From assembly GCA_038526915.1 (NCBI GenBank), contig JBCBGF010000008.1:1-64000 (forward strand): a stretch of DNA of 64,000 bases, written 5' to 3'. Below are positions 54,311 through 62,966 of the stretch, piece after piece. The DNA is from JBCBGF01 sp038526915 (GTDB lineage: Bacteria; Pseudomonadota; Alphaproteobacteria; Rhodobacterales; Rhodobacteraceae). The first letter of the stretch is position 1. Each line of letters starts with the position of its first letter. The notes under the pieces were generated by a model. That model was given only the letters and a program-made list of their open reading frames with translations, was not told where the DNA came from and made no database searches. The position numbers and the translations under genes were made by a program.

Positions 54311-55159
54311 ATGACCGAGCAAAACCCCGTGAACCAGACAACCGCCACCAAAGCGCCCGCCCTGCCCGATGCACAGACCGTCACGCAGGTTGCGCATTAC
54401 ACCGACCGGCTGTTTTCCTTCCGGACCACGCGCCCGCAATCGCTGCGCTTTCGGTCGGGCGAGTTTGTGATGATTGGGTTGATGGGCGATCCTGACCCGA
54501 AGACCGGTAAGCAGAAGCCGCTTCTCAGGGCCTATTCCATCGCCTCGCCCTCGTGGGATGAAGAGCTGGAGTTCTATTCGATCAAGGTGCAGGATGGCCC
54601 GCTGACATCGAAGCTGCAGCACATCCAGCCCGGCGATCAGGTGATCTTGCGGCCCAAGCCCGTGGGCACGCTGGTGCATGATGCGCTGCTGCCCGGCAAG
54701 CGCCTGTGGTTCTTTGCCACCGGCACCGGCTTTGCGCCCTTTGCCTCGCTCCTGCGCGATCCGGAGACCTATGAGAATTACGATCAGGTCATCGTCACCC
54801 ATACCTGTCGCGATGTGGCCGAGCTGACCTATAGCCGCGATCTGGTCGAGAGCATTCGCCAGGATGAGCTTCTGACGGAGCTGATCGGGGCCGAGAACCT
54901 GGCCAAGCTGACCTACTACCCGACCACGACCCGGGAAGAGAGCCCGAAGATGGGCCGCATCACCCATCTCATCCAGGATGGGACGGTGTTTGCTGATCTG
55001 GGGATCGATGGCATGTCGGCTGAGACCGACCGCGCGATGGTCTGCGGATCGATGGGTCTGAACCTCGATCTCAAGGAGATCCTCGAAGGGTTCGGGCTGG
55101 AAGAAGGCGCGAACTCAGACCCCAAGCATTACGTGGTCGAGAAGGCCTTCGTCGGCTAG
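54311..55159 (+). CDS. fpr: Ferredoxin-NADP(+) reductase
   Basis: 282 residues. FAD-binding RAYSIASPSWDEELEFYSIKV and NADP-binding FFATGTGFAPFASLLRDP, CGSMGLNLDLKEIL, and closing HYVVEKAFVG, as in bacterial class I FNR. In this place it probably reduces the ferredoxin that feeds CysI. The start is ATG 54311; GTG 54305 two codons upstream is possible. Last gene of the operon starting with cysG. Confidence 0.93.
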   Translation: MTEQNPVNQTTATKAPALPDAQTVTQVAHYTDRLFSFRTTRPQSLRFRSGEFVMIGLMGDPDPKTGKQKPLLRAYSIASPSWDEELEFYSIKVQDGPLTSKLQHIQPGDQVILRPKPVGTLVHDALLPGKRLWFFATGTGFAPFASLLRDPETYENYDQVIVTHTCRDVAELTYSRDLVESIRQDELLTELIGAENLAKLTYYPTTTREESPKMGRITHLIQDGTVFADLGIDGMSAETDRAMVCGSMGLNLDLKEILEGFGLEEGANSDPKHYVVEKAFVG

Positions 55160-55326
55160 GGCCTTTCCGGCTTTCTGGGACGCATCGTTCGCAGGCTTCT
55201 GCCCGCAGGGTTTTGGCTACGGGCGATGCCTGGCGCACCCGAGGCCGGCACCCCTGAAACGAAAGGTGCGCCGCGGTCATTGCTGACCGCGACGCGTCCG
55301 CGAGTGTGGTGATTGCGCCGGGCCCC

Positions 55327-56112
55327 CTACAGACCTAGCGCCTCGCGGATCTGACCGAGCACGCCTTCCAGCAGCTCGGGATTGTCCCGCGCACCTTCCA
55401 GTGCCGCGCCGAGCGTGGTCTTTTGCAGCGTTCCCAGATCAGAATTCTCAAGCGCCTCAGAGGCAGCGTCAAAGTCGAAGCCATCAACGCTAAACACATC
55501 GGCCAGTCCGACAGCCGCATCGGCGGCACCTTCAGCCGTGTCACTTGCCGCATCGGCAGCGCCTTCCACAGCATCGCCTGCCGCATCAGCGGCACCTTCG
55601 GCCGCATCGGTGGCTGCATCAGCGGCACCTGTGGCGGCGTCTGTGGCGCCTTCCACGGCATCGCCAGCGGCACCGGTCGCGCCCTCAACCGCGTCGGACG
55701 CAGCGTCTGTGGCACCTTCGACCGCGTCGGTGGCCGCATCAGTCGCGTCGCTGGCCGCATCGGTCGCGGCGTCCACCGCATCGCTGGCGGCATCTGTTGC
55801 GGCATCAACCGCATCGCCCGCTGCCTCGGCGGCACCTTCGACCGCGTCCGTCATCGCCTCTGTCGCGCCGTCTACGGCATCGCTTGCAGCCTCGGCTGCG
55901 TTGTCCACGGCGTCTGATACCGCGTCCGCGGCCTCTTCGGCCACACCTTCTGCTGCCTCGGCGGCGTCATCTGCAGCCTCGGTCGCGGTGTCGGTTGCAC
56001 TGTCGGTCGCGGTCGCCCCGGGCACTGTCTCATCCGACGGTGCCAAGAAGGCGAAATATGCCACTGCTGCAATCGCCACCAAGGCGATCAATCCTATTAG
56101 CCCTTTACCCAT
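55327..56112 (-). CDS. Membrane-anchored Ala/Asp-rich hendecad-repeat protein
   Basis: 261 residues. An N-terminal helix (about 4-24) acts as signal or anchor: MGKGLIGLIALVAIAAVAYF. Residues about 35-215 are a long run of 11-residue repeats of the form DAVDAATDAAS / DAVEGATDAAS, strongly acidic, without Lys or aromatic residues. This would form a long amphipathic helix or right-handed coiled coil, similar in look to LEA-like proteins. The last ~45 residues (VFSVDGFDFDAASEALENSD onward) are a non-repeat domain. No known function. Position: opposite strand, between fpr and infC. Confidence 0.75.
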   Translation of the reverse strand: MGKGLIGLIALVAIAAVAYFAFLAPSDETVPGATATDSATDTATEAADDAAEAAEGVAEEAADAVSDAVDNAAEAASDAVDGATEAMTDAVEGAAEAAGDAVDAATDAASDAVDAATDAASDATDAATDAVEGATDAASDAVEGATGAAGDAVEGATDAATGAADAATDAAEGAADAAGDAVEGAADAASDTAEGAADAAVGLADVFSVDGFDFDAASEALENSDLGTLQKTTLGAALEGARDNPELLEGVLGQIREALGL

Positions 56113-56300
56113 GTCGAGTCTCCATCTTGGGTTTCGTTGGATACTGTCGCCTACCACCAGACCCTGACACGGGAAAATCGAGACGCTTTTCCCACTGGCG
56201 ATCCTTGGCCGATGGTTCGGCTAGTTCTTGCTTGAAGTGAGAGGCCCGCCTGCCTATTTTGCGGGCTCATATATTTGGCAACGATTAAAGGACAACAACC

Positions 56301-56843
56301 ATCGCTCGCAGACCCCACAATGCCCCGCCCCAGCGGGACACAGGCCCCCGCGTCAACGACCGCATCCGGGCCCCTGAAATCCGCCTGATCGGCGCCGAAG
56401 GCGAAAATGTCGGCCTCGTCACCCCCGCACGCGGAATGCAACTTGCCGAAGACGCCGGGCTCGACCTTGTCGAAATCTCGCCCAACGCGACACCACCGGT
56501 CTGCAAGATCATGGATTTCGGCAAGTTCAAGTACGAACAGCAAAAGCGCGAAAGCGAAGCCCGCAAGAAGCAGAAAACCATCGAGGTGAAAGAGGTCAAG
56601 TTTCGGCCCAACACCGACACGCATGACTATGACGTCAAGATGCGCAACGTGGTGAAGTTTCTGGAAAACGGCGATAAGGTGAAGGTCACCCTGCGCTTTC
56701 GCGGCCGTGAGATGGCGCACCAGAACCTCGGGCGTGACCTTTTGGAACGCGTGGCCTCTGATATCGAAGAGATCGGCAAGGTCGAGAACATGCCCAAGAT
56801 GGAAGGCCGTCAGATGGTCATGATGATCGGACCTGCGAAATAG
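56301..56843 (+). CDS. infC: Translation initiation factor IF-3 with ATC start codon
   Basis: 180 residues. Prevents 30S-50S joining and checks start codons. N-domain: GPRVNDRIRAPEIRLIGAEG, linker KYEQQKRESEARKKQK, C-domain: VKEVKFRPNTDTHDYDVKMR and REMAHQNLGRDLLERV. The reading frame closes with TAA at 56286-56288 and holds no ATG, GTG or TTG before residue 46, so the start must be ATC at 56301, eight bases after AAAGGA. A rare start codon is the known device for IF-3 self-control. Starting at the next ATG (56436) would delete most of the N-domain. Confidence 0.93.
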   Translation: MARRPHNAPPQRDTGPRVNDRIRAPEIRLIGAEGENVGLVTPARGMQLAEDAGLDLVEISPNATPPVCKIMDFGKFKYEQQKRESEARKKQKTIEVKEVKFRPNTDTHDYDVKMRNVVKFLENGDKVKVTLRFRGREMAHQNLGRDLLERVASDIEEIGKVENMPKMEGRQMVMMIGPAK

Positions 56844-56885
56844 GCCGGTTCCGGGCATCTCGCCCTAGCGTATAAACAGCCAGAT

Positions 56886-56919
56886 CGCCGCGACACTGCC
56901 CCAGTGCCGCGGCGTTTTT
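56886..56919 (+). terminator. Rho-independent terminator after infC
   Basis: CGCCGCG-a-CACTG (56886-56898) and CAGTG-c-CGCGGCG (56902-56914) form a 12-bp stem with one internal A/C mismatch and a CCC loop, followed by TTTTT. 42 bases after the infC stop. Confidence 0.92.
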
Positions 56920-57117
56920 CTAGGGCGCGGCGAAACGGCCCTGCCCCGCGATGGCCACAAATCCTAATCCTGGTCGCCATAGGTGCGCCAATCCCGATAT
57001 GGGCCCGCGATTGGCCCGTTGGGATCGACAATACCCCCCCGTCACGCCCCACCCTGCATTGCCACGGGCGTTTACCACGGCATAATATCAAGCTTGGTAC
57101 GGGTGGGGCGTGTAACG

Positions 57118-58110
57118 ATGTCAGAGTTGACGACTCTGTCGGAAAAAATGTCCGACGAGGAATGGCTGGCCGAGCTTGCAGAGATCGGTCGCGAACGCGG
57201 GTATTACGAGCCCGTGGGTGCTGTGCATTCCGCGCTGTTCGTCGACCAGTCCCTTGATGTTCTGCTTGTGGCCTTCGATACCATCGCCTCTGCACGCGCG
57301 AGCAGCGGGGATGGCACGCCACACGCGCTGTCGGTGGCCGAGGCCAATGGCTGGTCTCTTTTGCAGATGGTCGCCAAAGGGCCGACGTGGTTCCGGGATC
57401 CCGCCGTCTACGCCCATTTCGACCGACTGGTTGACGACGCCTTCTTTGAAGACTTTGACCGCATCGTGTTCTACGGGGCCGGCATGTGCGGCTATGCGGC
57501 CGCCGCGTATTCCGTTGCGGCCCCCGGTGCCACGGTGATTGCCATGGCTCCGCAAGCCACGCTCGACCCCGATGTCGCACTTTGGGATGATCGGTTCGTG
57601 GGCATGCGCCGGACGGACTTCACCTCACGCTATGGCTTTGCGCCCGATATGCTGGAGGCCGCCGGTGAGGCCTATATCGTCTATGATCCCGCCGTTGAGT
57701 TGGATGCGATGCATGCCGCGCTCTTTCGCGGGCCGCAGGTGTCCCATATCCGGTATCGAAACGGGGGCGTTCACATCGGTGCCGATTTTCTGGAGATGGG
57801 CATCCTGAGCCCGATCTTGCAGCACGCGGCAAGCGGTACACTCACCGCCGGCGTGTTCTACCAGGCGCTGCGCCAGCGCCGCGATCACCTGCCCTATCTG
57901 CGCGGCCTGTTGAACCGGGTGCATATCGAAGACCGCGATTACCTCGTGGCCTTGCTATGCCGTGCCGTCCTGCGCCAGCATTCGGCCCCCCGCTTCCGCC
58001 ATCACCTGGAGCTGAGCGAGCACCGGCTGGCCATCGAAGGCCGGCAGTTGCCCGAACCGCGGCGGAGATCCCGGGCCGCCGACAGGCTGCCCGAGCTGCG
58101 CAGTTCATAG
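57118..58110 (+). CDS. Unrecognised conserved-looking protein
   Basis: 330 residues. Opening MSDEEWLAELAEIGRERGYY and a core YGAGMCGYAAAAYSVAAPGATVIAM suggest an alpha/beta fold with a glycine-rich turn; LRQHSAPRFRHHLELSEHRL closes it. Similar proteins in Rhodobacterales are sometimes labelled PAPS reductase, but no PP-loop or cluster Cys is present, so I do not accept that name. No signal peptide. Its end overlaps convergently with ureG by 6 bp. ATG 57118 has GGGTGGGG upstream. Confidence 0.7.
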   Translation: MSELTTLSEKMSDEEWLAELAEIGRERGYYEPVGAVHSALFVDQSLDVLLVAFDTIASARASSGDGTPHALSVAEANGWSLLQMVAKGPTWFRDPAVYAHFDRLVDDAFFEDFDRIVFYGAGMCGYAAAAYSVAAPGATVIAMAPQATLDPDVALWDDRFVGMRRTDFTSRYGFAPDMLEAAGEAYIVYDPAVELDAMHAALFRGPQVSHIRYRNGGVHIGADFLEMGILSPILQHAASGTLTAGVFYQALRQRRDHLPYLRGLLNRVHIEDRDYLVALLCRAVLRQHSAPRFRHHLELSEHRLAIEGRQLPEPRRRSRAADRLPELRSS

Positions 58111-58716
58111 GCCCCCTTCACGCTTGAGAAAGTCGACGATGTCGGGGACGCCGGTGCCGTCACGCAGGGCCGCCATCACGAACGGACGCTCCCCCCGTGC
58201 GGCGCGTGCATCACTTTCCAGCCGAACCGCATCCACGCCGACATGCGGGGCCAGATCTGTCTTGTTCACCACAAGCAGGTCAGACCGCACAACGCCCGGC
58301 CCCTTCTTGCGCGGGATGTCCTGGCCCGCGGCCGTGTCGATCAGGTACACCGTCAGATCGGCCAGTTCCGGGCTGAACGTGGCCGCGAGGTTGTCGCCGC
58401 CTGACTCGATAAAGATCACATCGAGATCGGGCAGGCTTTCGCGAAACTCCGCCACAGCGGCCAGATTGATCGAGGCGTCTTCGCGGATGGCGGTGTGCGG
58501 GCACCCGCCTGTCTCCACCCCCTTGATCCGCTCCAGCGGCAAGACCTGCGCCCGCATCAGGAACTCGGCATCCTCGCGCGTGTAGATGTCGTTCGTGATC
58601 ACCGCGACGGAATAGTCTGGCGACAGCGCGCGGCAAAGCTGTGCGGTCAGCGTGGTTTTACCGGCGCCCACAGGACCACCGATTCCCACCCGCAAGGGGC
58701 CACTTGCGCTGCTCAT
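58105..58716 (-). CDS. ureG: Urease accessory GTPase UreG
   Basis: 203 residues. P-loop GPVGAGKTTL, the metal-binding CPH motif in TGGCPHTAIRED, FIESGGDNLAATFSPEL and the G4 NKTDL. Uses GTP hydrolysis to deliver nickel to apo-urease with UreE, UreF and UreD. Overlaps ureF by 4 bp (ATG inside the ureF stop). Confidence 0.97.
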   Translation of the reverse strand: MSSASGPLRVGIGGPVGAGKTTLTAQLCRALSPDYSVAVITNDIYTREDAEFLMRAQVLPLERIKGVETGGCPHTAIREDASINLAAVAEFRESLPDLDVIFIESGGDNLAATFSPELADLTVYLIDTAAGQDIPRKKGPGVVRSDLLVVNKTDLAPHVGVDAVRLESDARAARGERPFVMAALRDGTGVPDIVDFLKREGGL

Positions 58717-59351
58717 GTTTTGAAGATCCTCACATCCATCGTCTCATGCGCCATCGCGGCGATATCTGCACCGGGCACAGCGCTTGTGATGGCATCGGGC
58801 GCTGTATGCGCCGCCGCAGACGCCACCTCCGTGATCACCGGATGCAGCCGCGCCAGAACCGCCTGCCCGTCGCTCTGCCCCAGCGGGATGAAGCGGACGG
58901 CACCGGCCACCAGGTTTGACGCGAAGCTGTGCAGATAGAGCGCCGCCACCCGTTCGGCGGACAGATCGAGCATGCGCGCCGCCCGACCGACCGCCACGGG
59001 CAAGCTCGCCGGGGGATGCTGAGTGGCGTTCAAGGCGTTCGTGGCCTCGGTAAACGCCGTGCCTTGGGTTACCGTCTCGGCCAAGCGTTCGCGTGACGGG
59101 GCCAGGGCTTGCGCGCGTGCATCGAGCTGGGTCCAATCGGCCTCCGGCGCCAAAGCCGCACAGAGCAGGACCGCATCTGAAAACCCGGCCCCCCGGCGCA
59201 ACACGTCGGTCAACCAGGTCTCCAGCGCCTTAGCATCGCCCACATCGCCCGACGCAATCGCATACTCCATCCCATGCGAATAGGCATATCCGCCCACCGG
59301 AAACGCCGGCGACAGCCATTGCGTCAACGTCAGCAGCGCCTGATCACTCAT
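58713..59351 (-). CDS. ureF: Urease accessory protein UreF
   Basis: 212 residues. LTQWLSPAFPVGGYAYSHGMEYAI is diagnostic, together with the C-terminal SALVRxxPLGQ-like region VRFIPLGQSDGQAVL. Part of the UreD-F-G chaperone complex. ATG 59351 overlaps the ureE end by 8 bp and fits the family N-terminus; an upstream ATG at 59387 lies deep in ureE. Confidence 0.94.
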   Translation of the reverse strand: MSDQALLTLTQWLSPAFPVGGYAYSHGMEYAIASGDVGDAKALETWLTDVLRRGAGFSDAVLLCAALAPEADWTQLDARAQALAPSRERLAETVTQGTAFTEATNALNATQHPPASLPVAVGRAARMLDLSAERVAALYLHSFASNLVAGAVRFIPLGQSDGQAVLARLHPVITEVASAAAHTAPDAITSAVPGADIAAMAHETMDVRIFKT

Positions 59352-59805
59352 GCGAATGGCTGTGCCCCATGGTGCGCCCATGCCCATATGCGCCGCCTTC
59401 AGGCGAAAACGGGGCCGTGAGGGGTGTCACTTGGGCCCCCAACTGCTCCAACATCCGGGCCAGAACCGGGTCATCGCGGATGAGCAGGCGATCCGCCTCG
59501 ATCCTGCAGGGCGTGTGGCGGTTGCCGATGTGCCAGGCCAGGCGCGGCAGATCGCCGGTGACCGCCAACAGGGCTTCGGGCGCGGCACGGACGGCAACGA
59601 TCAGATTGTCGTCGACCTGGAAACAGTCACCTTCGTTCAGCGATACCGTTTCGGCAAGGTCCACCAGAAACGCGATGCCCCCCGCGCTCACCAAGCGCCG
59701 GCGGCGGATCATCCGCGCGTCATAGTCGAGCGCGACATGGTCCGTCGCGTCGTGGGAATGGATCACGTTACGGACTCGTGGCAGGGAACCGGCATCAGCA
59801 GACAT
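59344..59805 (-). CDS. ureE: Urease nickel metallochaperone UreE
   Basis: 153 residues. The peptide-binding N-domain and a C-domain with LAWHIGNRHTPCRIE (conserved His) and a His-rich tail GHGRTMGHSHSHE for nickel. ATG 59805 chosen; the upstream alternative at 59841 is TTG. Followed by ureF with an 8-bp overlap. Confidence 0.92.
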   Translation of the reverse strand: MSADAGSLPRVRNVIHSHDATDHVALDYDARMIRRRRLVSAGGIAFLVDLAETVSLNEGDCFQVDDNLIVAVRAAPEALLAVTGDLPRLAWHIGNRHTPCRIEADRLLIRDDPVLARMLEQLGAQVTPLTAPFSPEGGAYGHGRTMGHSHSHE

Positions 59806-59897
59806 GGGCCGGATCAAACGCGCAGTTTGGGCGAATGGCAAGGCGATGCCGCACGGGTTGCTGATAAAGGCCCAAAAATCAGGCAGTGCGCGCGCGA

Positions 59898-60125
59898 TTA
59901 GGCCCCGAATAGATCGCGAAATACAAACGCGGGGATATCCCGGCGATGCAGCCCGATCAGGGCCAGTTCCGCGTCGCTTTTGGCATTGAACCAGTACAGG
60001 ATTTCCTTGCGCTCATGCTTTAAGGAATAGGCGTTAACCCCAAGCCCCATAGACAAAAAATAGTTGTCTAACCGCGCCTCTAGCGCCGGTGTGAAGCCTA
60101 CATTCAAATCAAACTGCTCGCTCAT
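59898..60125 (-). CDS. Small unrecognised protein in the urease cluster
   Basis: 75 residues from ATG 60125 (AGAGG upstream); ATG 60143 is an alternative adding six residues. Pattern LNVGFTPALEARLDNYFLSMGLGVNAYSL then RKEILYWFNAKSDAELALIGL. No Cys, no signal peptide. Sits between ureE and ureC. Small ORFs in this place are common in Rhodobacterales urease clusters; no role known. Confidence 0.65.
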   Translation of the reverse strand: MSEQFDLNVGFTPALEARLDNYFLSMGLGVNAYSLKHERKEILYWFNAKSDAELALIGLHRRDIPAFVFRDLFGA

Positions 60126-60250
60126 CGGAAACCTCTTATCCATCAGGGGTCGGGTTTCCTCCCTTGGACACAGCCTAGCGTGATGCCGCCCGAAGGCCAA
60201 GAATTTCGCAACGGCCCGCGCGATTTCCCGCTTTGCTGCGCGCCAATCGC

Positions 60251-60562
60251 CTAGCAGATGTACCCGCGCGCCCGAACAAACAGCGCCTCGGTATCGCCAA
60301 GACCGCCGCTATCGAAGACGATCGTGTTGGCGCCGTCTTCCTGGGCATTAGCCATCGTCTCATTCCGCGCAAACTCCAGCGCCTGTTCCCCCACCACGGG
60401 GCCATAGACCCCTGGCGTTGTCGTATAGACTTTCGTCGGCGTGCAGGCCGCGACCTCGGCATCGCTTGCCACGGTCATGCCCGGCGCACCGACAAAGCCC
60501 GAGGCGGGTTCACAGGCCGCAAGGGCCAGCGGTGCCAGACCCAAAACCAATCGTTTCATCAT
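60251..60562 (-). CDS. Small putative lipoprotein
   Basis: 103 residues. Signal peptide with lipobox: MMKRLVLGLAPLALAACEP. The mature part has VYTTTPGVYGPVVGEQALEFARNE and DGANTIVFDSG, resembling the many small secreted lipoproteins of proteobacteria that I cannot place in a family with certainty. Located within the urease cluster but not obviously part of it. Confidence 0.72.
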   Translation of the reverse strand: MMKRLVLGLAPLALAACEPASGFVGAPGMTVASDAEVAACTPTKVYTTTPGVYGPVVGEQALEFARNETMANAQEDGANTIVFDSGGLGDTEALFVRARGYIC

Positions 60563-60680
60563 GGCCCCCTTTTCTCAGCCGCCGCCACAGTCAGGCAAAG
60601 GCCCGCCCCTGGCAAGGGACGGGCCTGAGACTGCGCGAACCGTCGCCGAATTGCACGGCATAGCCGACTTGAAGCGCGGC

Positions 60681-60839
60681 TTACAGAAAGCTGATTCCGC
60701 TCACATAATGGCGGGTCAGCTCTTTGCGGCGCAGGCCGCGGGCGGCGAGTTCGCGATCGTTCATCGAAAACAGCGCTTCATAGCGGTTGGCGGATTGCAT
60801 GGCGGCGAACGCGGCGCCGACACGGGACAGGATTTTCAT
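60681..60839 (-). CDS. 52-residue DUF1127-like protein
   Basis: Short gene: ATG 60837-60839, TAA 60681-60683, TGGAG about eight bases upstream. The sequence has MKILSRVGAAFAAMQSANRY then LFSMNDRELAARGLRRKELT, which resembles the DUF1127 core (L-x-x-L-S-D-R-E-L-A-D-x-G-L-x-R) of small alphaproteobacterial proteins, some of which bind RNA and affect phosphate or sRNA biology. Assignment by motif only. Confidence 0.72.
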   Translation of the reverse strand: MKILSRVGAAFAAMQSANRYEALFSMNDRELAARGLRRKELTRHYVSGISFL

Positions 60840-60952
60840 CGTGGGACTCCAGCAAGAAGGTCAAAATCGAGGAGGCGCATGTGGGCATAGTGCGCCGCCC
60901 CGACAAGCCGGAGATTTGTCATGCCCGCAATGCACGCGGCGCATGGGTCGTG

Positions 60953-62662
60953 TCAGAACAGGAAATACCGCTGGGCCATGGGCAGTTCCTTGGCGGGCTC
61001 GCAAGTGAGCAATTCGCCATCCGCGCGCACCTCATAGGTCTCGGGGTTGACCTCGACCTCCGGCGTCAGGTCGTTCAACACCATGTCCTTCTTGCCGATC
61101 CCGCGCGTGTTCTCCACCGCTGCGACGTCCTTGGCGAGGCCCAGCACATCGCCGATCCCCTGATCCGCGGCTACGGCTGAAACGAAGGTAACCGCCGAGC
61201 GTTCCACCGACCGACCGAAGGCGCCGAACATGGGCCGCGAATAGACCGGCTGCGGTGTCGGGATCGAGGCATTGGGATCGCCCATCTGCGCACATGCAAT
61301 CGTACCGCCGATCAGCACCATTTCTGGTTTAACCCCGAAGAACGCCGGGTTCCAAAGGCACAGGTCCGCCCGCTTGCCCTCTTCAATGCTGCCGATGTGG
61401 CTCGAGATCCCATGCGCGATCGCCGGGTTGATCGTGTACTTCGCCACATAGCGCCGGACCCGAAGGTTATCGTTTTCTCCCGTCTCCTCAGGCAGCCGCC
61501 CGCGTTGCTTCTTCATCTTATCCGCGGTCTGCCAGGTGCGAATGATCACCTCGCCCACCCGGCCCATCGCCTGGCTATCGGACGCGATGATCGAGAAGGC
61601 GCCCATGTCATGGAGTATGTCTTCCGCCGCGATGGTCTCTTTCCGGATCCGGCTTTCGGCAAAGGCCACATCTTCCGGGATCGACTTGTCGAGGTGGTGG
61701 CAGACCATGAGCATATCCAGATGCTCTTCCAGCGTGTTCACCGTGTAGGGCCGCGTTGGGTTGGTAGAGCTCGGTAGCACATGGTCGAGGCCACAGACCT
61801 TGATGATGTCGGGCGCATGACCGCCGCCCGCGCCTTCGGTATGGAAGGCGTGGATCGTCCGGCCGTTGATTGCGGCGACGGTGTTTTCCACGAACCCAGA
61901 TTCATTCAGCGTGTCGGTGTGGATCATCACCTGCACGTCCATCTCATCGGCCACCGACAGGCAGCAATCGATGGACGCGGGCGTCGTGCCCCAATCCTCG
62001 TGTAGTTTCATCGCGCAGGCGCCAGCCTCGACCATCTCGACCAGCGCTGCGGGCTGGCTCGCGTTGCCCTTGCCCGCGAGGCCGAAGTTCATCGGAAACG
62101 CGTCTAGCGCCTGAAGCATCCGCCCGATATGCCAGGGCCCGGGCGTACAGGTGGTGGCCAGCGTCCCATGCGCAGGCCCCGTGCCGCCGCCCAGCATGGT
62201 GGTCAGGCCCGAGTGCAGCGCGTCTTCGATCTGTTGGGGACAGATGAAATGGATATGCGCGTCAAAGCCACCGGCGGTGAGGATCCGCCCCTCACCCGCA
62301 ATCGCCTCGGTTCCGGGTCCGATGATGATATCGACGCCCGGTTGCGTGTCGGGGTTGCCCGCCTTGCCGATCTTGGCGATCTGCCCGTCTTTCAGGCCCA
62401 CATCGGCCTTGTAGATCCCGGTGTGATCCACGATCAGCGCGTTGGTGATCACGGTGTCCACCGCCCCGTCCGCCCGCGTCACCTGGGACTGCCCCATCCC
62501 GTCGCGGATCACCTTGCCGCCGCCGAACTTGACCTCTTCGCCGTAGGTGGTGAGGTCACGCTCAACCTCGATGATCAGGTCGGTATCCGCGAGCCGCACC
62601 TTGTCGCCCGTGGTGGGGCCGTACATGTCGGCGTAAGCGGCGCGGGAGATTTTGGTGGGCAT
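60953..62662 (-). CDS. ureC: Urease alpha subunit
   Basis: 569 residues. Catalytic subunit hydrolysing urea at a di-nickel site. Ligands and catalytic residues seen: HIH at 136-138, carbamylated Lys219 in MKLHEDWG, FHTEGAGGGHAPD at about 273-285, flap Cys321/His322 in VCHHLD, and Asp in IIASDSQAMGRVGE. AGGATAGCAG precedes the ATG. The beta and gamma subunits are not seen within 1.3 kb upstream in this window, so they must lie beyond the right edge or elsewhere. Confidence 0.97.
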   Translation of the reverse strand: MPTKISRAAYADMYGPTTGDKVRLADTDLIIEVERDLTTYGEEVKFGGGKVIRDGMGQSQVTRADGAVDTVITNALIVDHTGIYKADVGLKDGQIAKIGKAGNPDTQPGVDIIIGPGTEAIAGEGRILTAGGFDAHIHFICPQQIEDALHSGLTTMLGGGTGPAHGTLATTCTPGPWHIGRMLQALDAFPMNFGLAGKGNASQPAALVEMVEAGACAMKLHEDWGTTPASIDCCLSVADEMDVQVMIHTDTLNESGFVENTVAAINGRTIHAFHTEGAGGGHAPDIIKVCGLDHVLPSSTNPTRPYTVNTLEEHLDMLMVCHHLDKSIPEDVAFAESRIRKETIAAEDILHDMGAFSIIASDSQAMGRVGEVIIRTWQTADKMKKQRGRLPEETGENDNLRVRRYVAKYTINPAIAHGISSHIGSIEEGKRADLCLWNPAFFGVKPEMVLIGGTIACAQMGDPNASIPTPQPVYSRPMFGAFGRSVERSAVTFVSAVAADQGIGDVLGLAKDVAAVENTRGIGKKDMVLNDLTPEVEVNPETYEVRADGELLTCEPAKELPMAQRYFLF

Positions 62663-62665
62663 CTG

Positions 62666-62959
62666 CTATCCTATCAATCTTGTGTCTTCGCCGATACCAT
62701 CGGCGGGCCGGCGGCATCCGTGCATTGCCAGAACCTCTGTGAATGCCTGCCAAGAGACCCTGCCAGATCCGGTTTCCGCCTGAAGCACACGAAATAAGTC
62801 ACCGGCGGTTGTCACCTGTTCGGTCGCGGCGATCGGAATGCGACAACCGAAACGATCTTCGAGGTGACCCAAAAGATCCAATTCGTCACCATCCCCAACC
62901 AGTCCGACGCCATTGGCAGATCTGGCGAGGCGGCCAAACAACCACTGGGTCAGACGCAT
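62666..62959 (-). CDS. Acyl-carrier-protein-like small protein lacking the phosphopantetheine Ser
   Basis: 97 residues from ATG 62959. The segment GDELDLLGHLEDRFGCRIP followed by VTTAGDLFRVLQ is laid out like an acyl carrier protein (DSLDLVELVM...FGIEIPDE...ITTVGDL), but Glu stands where the attachment Ser should be. It ends 3 bp before ureC and would be co-transcribed. The N-terminal MRLTQWLFGRLARSANGV looks helical. Structural resemblance is my reading and not confirmed. Confidence 0.6.
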   Translation of the reverse strand: MRLTQWLFGRLARSANGVGLVGDGDELDLLGHLEDRFGCRIPIAATEQVTTAGDLFRVLQAETGSGRVSWQAFTEVLAMHGCRRPADGIGEDTRLIG

Positions 62960-62966
62960 GGTTTTG

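Noticed and set aside
55272..55291. Perfect hairpin CGCGGTCA-TTGC-TGACCGCG as a terminator of fpr
   Set aside because: No T-run on either side and it lies 110 bases past the stop; too weak to list as a terminator.
55540..56000. Dense tandem repeats that could suggest a CRISPR or minisatellite
   Set aside because: They are in-frame codons of the Ala/Asp hendecad protein; there are no unique spacers between constant repeats.
57118..58110. Calling this gene a PAPS reductase
   Set aside because: No PP-loop (SxGxxS type), no CC/CxxC cluster motif and no C-terminal ECGxH; the true APS reductase is at 53036-53818.
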